Below, one piece after another: positions 44,744-56,709 of a DNA stretch of 64,000 nucleotides. The DNA is from Spongilla lacustris (taxonomy: Eukaryota; Porifera; Demospongiae; Spongillida; Spongillidae), in the NCBI GenBank assembly GCA_949361645.1, contig OX442437.1:1003075-1067074 (forward strand). Direction: 5' to 3'. Both the position numbers and the translations under genes were made by a program. The notes beneath the pieces were generated by a model. The model saw nothing but the letters and a program-made list of their open reading frames with translations, searched no databases and was not told the origin of the DNA. The number at the start of each line of letters is the position of its first letter. The first letter of the stretch is position 1.

Positions 44744-47732
44744 ATGGAAAAGGCTAACCTAGTGTTATTGGCTGCTAATATCGTGTTTGCAGTTCTTTCA
44801 GTGGTAGGCCAGGTAGGCCAGAACGTGTCCCTACCGCTATGGCTGGCGGCCGCGCAGACCAACAACTCGGGCAACTCCTCCAGGAACGACGAAGTGTACT
44901 CCATGGGCCCCTACTTCGTCCTTTCGTTTTCATCACTTGCCTTTGTAGTTGTGTTTGGACTGGCTACGGCCATTAACTTTCTATTGTTTCCAAAGAGAGT
45001 TACGAAACACGAACTTGAGTTTCCTCAATGGCAGCTGTTCTTGGTCGGTCTCTTTGACGCGTTAAACGGACTCTTCGTAGTGTACGCCTCTCCTCCCGTG
45101 CGAACTGCTCCATTCCTCCAGGCTATACTCGGGAATTTTCTTATTCCCCTCACCATCGTCTTTCGGTAAGTTATACCATATAATTACTTGGTTATACAGA
45201 CTGGTCTTATATTCAAAATTGAAAATCTCTTCAGTTCGATCGACGACCTGTACATGTACAGTCTGTATACTATATTGTTACCAGTGTATATGTTACGCGC
45301 GCTCTAATCAGATTTATGCCGATGCTGCATGTATCGAGTGGCGATGGAGTACATGTACAGGTCGACAGTACAGTGTACTGCTTTTAAAAAATCATGCATG
45401 TGCATATTCTATTCATATAGCTCGAAGCAATAGTAGATATATTATCTATCTAGCGCAAGTGTGAAACGTGGCACTTGTTTTCATGCGCACGTCATGTGCT
45501 CATGCTATCAGAAAATCCCCCCCCCCACACACACACACACACATCATATACACACGCACATGACTTTGACACAACACAAACAAGCAGTATGTGTAAGATG
45601 ACTCAGTCCATTCTACTGAACTTATCTGAAAACGAGAATCTTTCAAGCTGATATATACTATAGACCCCTTGCCGTGTCATCCCGGGAAGGATCAAAACAT
45701 TAGCGGCCATATTGTTTTGGACCAAAACGTGTGCGTTATTTAGAAAGTTGTGTATCTACGACGACGATGACGTAAATCTAACACTATAATTGTACGCCCG
45801 CAAAAACCCATAACCATTTCATTCGGTTCTAAGTATATGATTCGGGCGTAAACGTATGAATACAATTAATTAGGCCGTGATTTTTCACCAGTCTAAAGGT
45901 GGCCATACACTAGGCAACATTTCGGCGCGCAACGTGTTGCGCGCCGAAAAGTTGCCTAGTGTATGACCCTATGTTGCGTGTTGCGCGTAGCACGCAACAC
46001 GGTTTCTAGGATTAGAAAGGGTGTCTATTCGGAGCAACAATGTTGCCGCGAACATCAAAGTGCCGCTATCTTAAGTTGTTATTATTACATCATTCGTACG
46101 TAATGAAAACACAAATTCTAAATAACGCACACATTTTGGGCCAAAACAATATGGCCGCTAATGTTTTGATCCTTCCCGGGATGACACGGCAAGGGGTCTA
46201 TACCTAATTGACTGTTTAGTTGAATACTCAGAATACAATATTGCTGTGGGCGAAATTTGTGCTTCACATCAGTTCTGCTCCACTCTGTTTACCTGCACTG
46301 GCGCAGCTGAAAGAGCCATGTATTTATTCTTTGTCCATGTATGATGGGTTGTGAAGACAATAAATTCGATTTTCCAACAAGTCAGTCAGTTGCACAATTA
46401 GCATAACCAAAATTTAGTCTGGCTTGACTAAAGGAATAATGCAAGACTGAACTGCACCCGCCAATTCAACAATTGCTTCAATGTACAATGTACAATGAGA
46501 TGCACTTCTAAGTTGTATGATTAGTACAATAACCTTATATACAATTATTTATTTGGAGGAGGTATATCTTGTCTGCCCCCAACTCCTATACAGGCTAATT
46601 GTTATTCGAAAGAGACCAACTCTTTTAAAACTCTGCTGCTCTGGAGCTGTTCTTCTTGGTCTTATCATTTCGCTCATCCCAATCATGAGTGGAGATAACT
46701 CTGATCCAGAAGATAAGCAGGCCTGGCTACAGCAACCCATAGCAGCAAGGGTTCTGTGGCCACTGTGCTTCATGTTTGGATTTGTACGTCTTTTATGTAC
46801 TGTAGTAAGGCATTAATGTATAATGTTTTTTATTTTATGTGCATTGATCACAGATACCAGCAGCACTGATGAATGTGTTTGAGGAAAAGGGTCTCCAGGA
46901 TAGCCGAAAAGTGAACCTACTGTACTACCTCTTCTGGATTAACCTTCACCAGCTCTGGGTAACAGCCTTACTCTTTTGGGTTGATATTATCCCAGAATTT
47001 GGGACCAGCAGTGGAATTCAACAATTTGGAAGATCGTGAGTGTGATCCTGGCAGAAGCCTGGACAGCAAAGAAATACGTTAACCTTTTTCCATATAGCTA
47101 CTGGTTTGCGATAAAGTGTTTTTTTGGACACGCTGGGTGTGACTACAGTGCCGGGCTGCGAGGGACAATCTTCATTGCTATGTATGTCCTCTCGTACATT
47201 GCACAAGGCCTACTGATACGATATGCTGAAGGGGCTACACTTCTGGCTATTGTGCAGGTTAGAGTCAGATTACACCAACAGTGTGTTGTTAAGTACCTCT
47301 TTGCTGATAACTAAAGACACTGGTTAGTCCACTGGGAGCTTTGTTCTGGAGCCTCTTCTCTTGCTCAGAAGGTTGTGATAGCATTGGATGGGGACCGAAT
47401 GCTAGCAGCCTTACATACTACAGTATAGGAGGACTGGTGATAATCATCCCAGCAATCTTCCTTTATAACATGTAAGCCATATATGTGTGTGCAATGAATA
47501 ATGCAAACAGAATGCAATAAAATATACTTGTGTATGTTATTCTCTCATTAGGTCCAAAAGTGACCTAGCAAGATGCTTTAAATGCATAGTTAGGTAAGTG
47601 TACAATACAGCTCTGCTTTACTGTGATACTGAATGTATTTACAATGGTGTGGTTGAATTTTAAAGGTTTGATGACCCACGATCTATCATTCAGAATGAGG
47701 AGAGGAAACTGTTATTGGACCATTCCCACTGA
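44744..47732 (+). CDS. CRT-like multi-spanning transporter, copy 2
   Basis: Seven exons (44744-45165, 46594-46783, 46854-47035, 47098-47257, 47317-47471, 47552-47593, 47666-47732) again sum to 1218 nt, 405 residues. Every exon has exactly the length of its partner in copy 1. Protein differences are few (for example Ile to Thr and Gln to Asp in the first loop, Ile to Val in GLFVVYASPP, Arg to Lys in DPEDKQA, and a changed tail ending LLLDHSH). The duplicated unit includes ~330 bp of upstream DNA and ~150 bp downstream. Intron 1 is longer than in copy 1 because of a 540-bp MITE. Both copies keep open frames and splice sites, so both are probably functional; role as for copy 1. Confidence 0.8.
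45661..46200. mobile_element. 540-bp MITE in intron 1 of CRT-like gene 2
   Basis: Begins TAGACCCCTTGCCGTGTCAT and ends with the complement of it, ...GGGGTCTA. Terminal inverted repeats are ~85 bp, and TA dinucleotides flank both sides. Copy 1 of the host gene has the uninterrupted sequence (CTGATATACCATACCTAATT near 36770-36789), a clean empty site. No transposase. TA target choice suggests a Tc1/mariner-type driver (inference). Confidence 0.85.
45904..45965. repeat. 62-bp near-perfect palindrome inside the MITE
   Basis: CATACACTAGGCAAC ... GTTGCCTAGTGTATG with the centre GCGCGCAACGTGTTGCGCGC; one mismatch plus the centre. A second hairpin (GTGTTGCGCG-TAG-CACGCAACAC) follows at 45976-46000. 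Possibly a nested element. Confidence 0.75.
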
Positions 47733-47889
47733 GGAGACAGAAAATTTGTCAAAAGACATGAAAGTGTGAAAACTATGTTAATTTTAATTTTGAAAGACAA
47801 GTGCAATAGTGAAGTATACACATACAGAACTGATAGGCCGTGCATACATATCTTGCACATCTCACAGTCAATGTTCTCATACAGTTCCT
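47733..47889. other. 3' flank shared with CRT-like gene 1
   Basis: Still matches the sequence after copy 1 (AATTTTGAAAGACAAGTGCA); end of the duplication unit. Confidence 0.6.
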
Positions 47890-48060
47890 CGTGCTATTCT
47901 AGAGTACTCCCATGGCTACGGTCATTAACATTATATTGTTTCAAAGAAAGTTAAGAATGACTCATCTTTCAGTAAGTTATACCATAACTACCCTTGAAGG
48001 ATCAAATCAATAGCGGTCATATTTTTTTGGACCAAAACTTATACTTATTTAGAAATTTGT
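47890..48060 (+). pseudogene. Fragment of CRT-like exon 1 with intron and MITE end
   Basis: CTACGGTCATTAACATTATA ... CAAAGAAAGTTA is a degraded copy of the ATAINFLLF-KRV part of exon 1. A large deletion brings it directly to CATCTTTCAGTAAGTTATAC, the exon 1 donor region. This is followed by ATCAAATCAATAGCGGTCAT..., a degraded end of the MITE found in intron 1 of copy 2. So a third CRT-like copy existed, with the MITE or a relative. Confidence 0.7.
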
Positions 48061-48265
48061 ATCGGGGGGGGGGGGGGGGGGGGGGGAGGGTTAATAACCT
48101 TGTTAATTCTTGTTAACAAGACTCAAGAGGTACGTACCCGTGGGCCCGTTCGCGTTAACGCGATAACTATCTGTGCAATTGTCTATTTTGGCGCCCCTAA
48201 ACCCCTGCGCCCGGGGACATATGTCCCTCCTCCCCCCCCCCCCCCCCCCGCTACGCCACTGGTCA
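48061..48265. repeat. MITE remnant ending GCTACGCCACTGG with G- and C-runs
   Basis: A G-run (48064-48086) and a C-run (48233-48249) bracket ~145 bp. The right end, GCTACGCCACTG, is the typical terminus of hAT-type MITEs in many invertebrates; the left terminus is lost. Confidence 0.5.
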
Positions 48266-48900
48266 GCTTGTTGAAATAGACATCCTCTGAAGTGGATGGT
48301 AACTTTTTACATGTATATAGTTAGTTGAGTATTTTAAATGTATGTACAACTATATTTATTACAAAAAAAAGAGATAAAATAATATAATTGGTGATGCAGC
48401 CGTAGTCTCGTCCCCAGTCCAGTACGTCTGGCTTGCAAGACAAATGTATAGACAGGAATTGAGTCAAAGGTAAGAAAACAAGGAATTACGGAAATTAAGA
48501 TTGATAAATATTACAACCTAAATTTAGCACAGAATTTCAGGCATGCAGTTAGATTTGCTACATAATTCAGGTCTGCAATATTTCGTAGAGACTCCTAAAC
48601 GTTACAAAGCCACTCTACTGACCCACTACGCACTTTATATGGGAACTCACAAAAATGGATTTCAGCATAATGTTACTGTGTCCAGGAAAATCACACAACT
48701 ACTACCCGATCAGGTTGCAGCTACGATCGCTAGCTGACTCATCAAGCCTAAAAGGCCTTCAGATGTAATATTTTAATTGTTACGATCGGATCAGATTCGA
48801 ATAATAACCTTCGGATCCACGCATCGGATTAGTCGGGCGGGCCCTACTACTGCGTTTGGTCGCACCCAAAGTGGGTCCTCAGTGATATGAAAGCAACATT
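48266..48900. other. Intergenic stretch
   Basis: No gene seen. Confidence 0.4.
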
Positions 48901-49080
48901 CGACCCTTTGGTGCCATGTTACCACCTGCATGCGTGAAGGGGAGAGAGGGTGTGATGGTAGCAGCTAGCAACACTTCTACATACTTTAAGCTGGGTCAGG
49001 GCTGTTACCGTGTCAACTTCAGTGCACTGTGAAAAGCATTCATGCACATCCTCATCAAGTAGTTTTATTACATTTATAAT
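48901..49080 (-). mobile_element. Tiny minus-strand retrotransposon relic
   Basis: The minus frame includes LLDEDVHECFSQCTEVD, a decayed version of the SFDEEVKHCFVMCSAINV segment of the thumb region. Confidence 0.5.
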
Positions 49081-49659
49081 AGCTATATATATATACCGGG
49101 TGTCCACAAATGCATGCAACGCATTTAAATCACTATAACTCAGAATTAAAGTTAATTAACCATTTATATGAACATGCGTTACAGTACTTAGGCAAATACT
49201 AAAATTTTTATTCCAAGCGGTTAAGTAATTATATCAAAACCCTTGATTATCAAAATATTCAAAACCCTTGATTATCAAAATTATTCAAGATTAAGGTGAG
49301 AGTTATTTGATTTTGATAACCATTGATAAGTAACAGAAAATCTGAATATGCAGTGGAACAACATTGACTCAAGTTACTGAGTTAAATAGTGAGTTATTAT
49401 CATTTTTAAGACTATAAGTTATTACGGTTGAAGCTGCTAAGGTATGTCATCACCACTACTAGTCAATTATGAAATGAAGTAGGAAACACCATTTTATTTG
49501 GTATTGAATTATGTAGTGGTGAGTTATTAAAACTCAAAGTTCATTAAAATTGTAGTAGTCTTTTAGCATTTTCCAGTTTGATTATTTGTTTTGAATATTA
49601 ACTAGTAAAACGCCAATGAAATTACATACTTTTTTAAAGTTTATCTGCAGTTTATAAAC
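49081..49659. other. AT-rich stretch
   Basis: A short direct repeat (AAAACCCTTGATTATCAAAA) occurs twice at 49238-49280. No gene seen. Confidence 0.45.
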
Positions 49660-51450
49660 CTTGCAATTTGAGTTCAGCAAGGAGACCCTTTGGGATCGCT
49701 GCTTTTCGGTCGCTCAATCCACCATGTTGTTTGTCACCTGAAGTCAGAATTATACATAGGCTACATTGATGATGTAACTGTTGGAGGCACATTGGACGAT
49801 GTTCAGCATGATGTTGGAGGCACATTGGAAGATGTTCAGCATGATGTTGGAGGCACATTGGAAGATGTTCAGCATGATGTTGGAGGCACATTGGACGATG
49901 TTCAGCATGATGTTGGAGGCACATTGGACGATGTTCAGCATGATGTTGCTCTTATTGAACGTGAGGCTGGAGAGCTAGGTCTTGTATTGAACCACAAAAT
50001 CATTACCAATGATCCTTCATCCAGGTCCTCCATCCTTTCTCAAATACCTGATGCCCTTGTGGTTGAACCACAGAGTGCCCCACACTTTTAGGTTCTCCTC
50101 TTGGGAATGTGGAGTCTACTTCTTTGTCCATTTATGACAAGACAGCCCTCCTGCAGGTCATGGGAGAGAGGCTCAAATACCTTTGTACTCATGACAGCCT
50201 CTTACTGCTCCGTATTACATTTGCAATTCCTAAATTAATGTACCTCTTAAGGACATCACCTTGTTTCCTGTCACCAAGTCTCCACCTTTATGACAATGAA
50301 CTGCAGAACATGTTAAGTTCAATAACAAACACCCTTCTTGATGATCATGCATGGATGCAAGCCTCACTCCCTGTAAAGTCTGGAGGCCTTGGAATAAGGA
50401 GTGCTGTTCACCTTGCTCCATCAGCATATTTAGCCTCATTTGCGGGTTGTAGAGAACTCACCTTTACCATACTACCACCTCGTTTCCAGGAGTTACCACT
50501 CTTCCTTTGGGATTCTGCCATTGCTGAATGATCCACAGGTCATAATGAATCTCCTTCTTCTGGCCCTATGTCACATCAACAGAAATCGTGGGATCTACCA
50601 AGGGTTTCTTCCATTGCAGCTGAACTCTTGGCCACTGCCCCTGATCCATTGTCCAAGGCGAGGCTTTTATCTGCCTCTAAAAATGAATCTGGTTCTTGGT
50701 TGCACACTCTACCAGTTACTTCCCTGGGTCTTCGCATGGATGATAACACTATTCGCATAGCCATTGGCCTTCATCTGGGAACCCCACTTTGCATCCCTCA
50801 CCTTTGTTATCACTGTGGAGCAAATGTGGACATGCTCGGCACGCATGGGCTCAGTTGTCGTTTTAGTGCTGGTCGTCACTTCCGTCATGCCATGCTTAAT
50901 GACATTCTGCACAGGGCTTTATCGTCTGCCAATGTTCCTTCTCGGCTAGAGCCCACTGGTCTCGACTGAGCAGATGGTAAGCGTCCTGATGGAATCACAA
51001 TGGTTCCTTGGTCAATTGGCAGATTATTGGTCTGGGATGCAACCTGTGTAGACACTTTTACCCCTTCCCATCTCAGTATCCATGACAGCCTCTGAAGTGT
51101 GTGCAGCAGCGAATCAGGCGGAGCAGACCAAGATCAAGAAGTACAGTTACATCACCTCCCATGCGTACCATTCTTTCACACCTGTTGCCTTTGAAACTAC
51201 TGGAGTCTGCGGCCCTCGCTCATGGACTTGGGTCGCCGCATTGTGAACACCACTGGGGACAAAAGCTCTTTGGCATACCTCCTGCAAAAGTTTCAGTGGC
51301 CATTCAGAGGGGGAATGCTGCATCTGTTTTGGGAACTTTGCCTCCAACCCTCTCCCCCCTTTGAATGATGTTTAGATTTTTATTTTGATGCTACATGTAT
51401 CTGAATTTGATTTTGAGATATTAAAAATAAAATAAAATAAAAAGTTGTCA
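49660..51450 (+). mobile_element. Second, divergent non-LTR retrotransposon (RT to endonuclease), broken
   Basis: Begins at RT motif B (VQQGDPLGSLLF, about 49672-49707), then motif C YIDD (49762-49773), and thumb in the frame 50109-50531. The frame 50568-50969 carries ARLLSASKNESGSWLHTLPV, a CCHC finger (CYHCGANVDMLGTHGLSC) and a stop. Beyond it, in frame, lies [20 protein letters not shown], the restriction-like endonuclease signature in its classical RPD form. A further broken frame reaches 51364. The 3' end is an A-rich (AAAAT)n tail near 51421-51441 instead of (TAA)n. It is only distantly similar to the other copies in the window. A 33-bp repeat interrupts the RT (see separate entry). Confidence 0.8.
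49780..49944 (+). repeat. 33-bp in-frame tandem repeat, exactly five units, inside the RT
   Basis: The unit GTTGGAGGCACATTGGACGA plus TGTTCAGCATGAT is repeated five times (165 bp) and encodes VGGTLDDVQHD, with Glu for Asp in units 2 and 3. It begins two codons after the catalytic YIDD. Confidence 0.95.
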
Positions 51451-52160
51451 TACATTATTGTGTCACATTAATTAATTGCAAGTTATATGATTTTATCTTT
51501 TGAACTATTAAAGGTAATGGAATTTTAATAATGCAGTTCGTATTTGCCTACATTAGTCATTGCATATTCATAAATTCATTTAGAGTGATAATCCCATTAA
51601 GGAATTCTATTCATTTAAAAGCATTGCATTCATTTGTGGACACCTGTATATACACATGTACACCACATTTTAAGATGCATGTGTATTGTATGCACAATGT
51701 ATGTAGGTGATGTGTTTAGGTCTGGGGCCGAGACTATCCCTAAGTGATAAGGACAGAGACTGACAGAAGAGCAAAGGGAGTAGATATGTTTGAACGATGA
51801 GTGTTTATGTGGACGTGTGGTGTGTGTGATTTTAGATAACATGCATGATTACCAATTATACCTTTAGGGGGGTCCTGCCGCAAGAGAATATTCTAATCAG
51901 CATACTTTGCCTATTTTTCCTGAATAGAACTCCTATAGCGGAACAAACAATAACTAGTTGCTAACACAGTGCCCACAATAAACATAATGCAAGCTGCAGT
52001 TGCAACAATGTATCAGTGATGGTTATGCATGCAGCTTATCTTCATGAAAAAGATGGGAAATTATTATATATGTACAAATATTGCATTTGCAACGCACCAA
52101 GAAAGGAAAACAAAATAACGATTTCAGAACAGAAAAGAGTACGGAGGCATGATGACGAGT
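51451..52160. other. Intergenic stretch
   Basis: AT-rich; no gene seen. Confidence 0.4.
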
Positions 52161-53470
52161 TCATAAAATTAAACATTTTTTGCGCTGCTGTACTGGTTTT
52201 TGTGGCTTCAAGGCAGCTCTAATGGTCTCCTCAAATACGGTTCTGACGTTTGTGTGTGCGACAGCCGAGCACTCCATGTACTTTGCTGCACCAATCTCTT
52301 TTTGCAACAGGAGGCCCTGAGGATACGAGATGGGAGCCAAGTGGTTCTCCTTAAGTGTTCGCACAGTGTCTCTGTCTTCCCTGAGATCCATCTTCGTTCC
52401 CACCAACACAATGGGGGTGTTTGGACAATGGTGACTCACTTCAGGGTGCCACTGCACACAAATAGGCATGCACAGTGCTATGCGTAAGGGGTGAATGCAG
52501 ACACACACTCACCTTAGCTCTGACATTCTCATAGGAAGGGGGACTGACCAATGAAAAACAGATAATGAACACATCCTGTAGCATGAAGGAAAGGAGGGGT
52601 TAACCAACATGAAGGAAAGGAGGGGTTAACCAACATGAAGAAAAGGAGGGGTTAACCAACATGAAGGAAAGGAGGGGTTAACCAACATGAAGGAAAGGAG
52701 GGGTTAACCAACATGAAGGAAAGGAGGGGTTAACCAACATGAGGGAAAGGAGGGGTTAACCAACATGAAGGAAAGGAGGGGTTAACCAACATGAAAGGAG
52801 GGGTTAACCAGCATGAAGGAAAGGAGGGGTTAACCAACATGAAGGAAAGGAGGGGTTAACCAACATGAAGGAAAGGAGGGGTTAACCAACATGAAGGAAA
52901 GGAGGGGTTAACCAACATGAGGGAAAGGAGGGGTTAATCAACATGAAGGAAAGGAGGGGTTAACCAACATGAAAGGTTTAATTAATATGAATGGGTTCAC
53001 ATAAAAGTTGATGCACACAAAGGCCAAGAAAAACATACAGTTTGTGGGTATGAAAGTGGTCTCAGCCTATCATAATCTTCCTGACCTGATAAAGTTTAGA
53101 GTAGAATATTAATGAAGGCATACACAAGATGTTTGCACACACCTGCAGTGTCCCAGAGTCCCAAATTGATTGGTTTTCCATCTATCATTACATTTGCTGA
53201 GAAATTATCAAATCTGTCATTCGAGGTATAACAAGTACGTATTTAAAATAGCTTAGCTGACATTTTTTTTTTTTTAACCCGCTTGCCACCTAAGGTAACA
53301 CCACTTTACGGGTGGGTGGCCGTGCTAACAAATACCTTGCACGAATTGGCAGGCAGGGTAGCTTGAGCCGATCCACATAGCAGGGGTAACAAAACAAAGC
53401 GCAGCGTGCGGCGAACGCAGGTGTGTCTTAGTACACACCCCTAAATCGCGCTCACACGCTCTCCTAGTAG

Positions 53471-53505
<35 letters not shown>

Positions 53506-53687
53506 TGAACTTACACGGTGGGTACGTAGTCTCCAGGAACGTTGTTTGTAGTATAGCTGATAAGGAGACACGTCTTTCCTACCGCCCTGCATGACAACAA
53601 GTGGCACGCTGGTTTTTAAAAGCGGCTTCCAGTATGAAACTTATAGACTTACCCGTCACCTACGACACAGCACTTGAGAGCTTGCAT
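52161..53687 (-). CDS. RAC: Rac-F: Rac-type small GTPase
   Basis: On the minus strand six exons (53687-53653, 53586-53515, 53213-53143, 53085-53039, 52575-52513, 52451-52161) encode 192 residues. It opens [17 protein letters not shown] and keeps T35, [36 protein letters not shown] and the polybasic KPVQQRKK before CLIL. It is the copy closest to canonical Rac1 in the switch and effector regions (Gly54 kept, PQTDVF kept). Phe28 is nevertheless Val ([12 protein letters not shown]). Intron 4 is filled by a 26-bp minisatellite of about 15 copies, and intron 2 holds a 30-bp G-run 4 bp after its donor. Expected role is the standard Rac function in actin and membrane control; the CAAX box ending in Leu predicts geranylgeranylation. 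Confidence 0.95.
52583..52972. repeat. 26-bp minisatellite in Rac-F intron 4
   Basis: About fifteen units of CATGAAGGAAAGGAGGGGTT plus AACCAA, with one 22-bp unit near 52791 and a few point variants. There are no spacers. Confidence 0.95.
53214..53514. repeat. Rac-F intron 2: inserted segment and C-run
   Basis: Positions 53276-53475 are a GC-richer insert absent from other Rac introns, starting TTAACCCGCTTGCCACC and ending at a run of about 30 C (53476-53505). On the gene strand the run is G30, separated from exon 2 by GTAAGTTCAG. Confidence 0.6.
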
Positions 53688-53750
53688 TTTAATAATAACA
53701 ACAACAACAAAAAAAAAAAAACGAACGACCTGTTCACTGTGTACTTAGTT

Positions 53751-53791
53751 AATTTATACGTCTGACGACTGTAAGTTCTAAAAATAGCATC
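53751..53791 (-). promoter_or_regulatory. Rac-F promoter block
   Basis: On the minus strand GATGCTATTTTTAGAA (53791-53776) precedes TATAAATT (53758-53751), about 70 bp before the ATG. Confidence 0.55.
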
Positions 53792-56314
<2,523 letters not shown>

Positions 56315-56450
56315 AATATAGGACGATTTTTTTTTTCCTTTACATTCAAGCCTTGTTTCACTGCTTTTTACACTACTATTGCCTTCAAATCCTATATACC
56401 ACCAACTTTCCGGGCTCATGGAGAATGTTTTTATTTACTTATACTGTAAT
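56315..56450. repeat. Single arm of the 13.7-kb MITE family
   Basis: Includes ACTATTGCCTTCAAATCCTA and TATACCACCAACTTTC, which match 13950-13983, and ends GAGAATGTTTTTATTTACTT like the right arm there. No partner arm nearby. Confidence 0.65.
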
Positions 56451-56709
56451 AATGGCCTAGGTACTGGTCTGGGGACTGTTCTGGGCATTGGTCCTGGCAC
56501 TGGTATGCAAAGAACATGCCTACTAGTAGCAGCATATTGTTTTTAATACAACTGAATGACTATTTTACAATATTGTAGCACATAACTGCACGTATGTAAA
56601 TTTGCAGCATTGGATTTACAGTGTTGCAATAGTGTCGGAATGATACAGATGCATGTACATGTACACAAGTAAGATGTACTATACACATACATGTGTGTGT
56701 AACATCCAG

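Noticed and set aside
52583..52972. CRISPR-like regular repeats
   Set aside because: Units are contiguous with no spacers, lie in an intron of a eukaryotic gene and vary as a minisatellite does.
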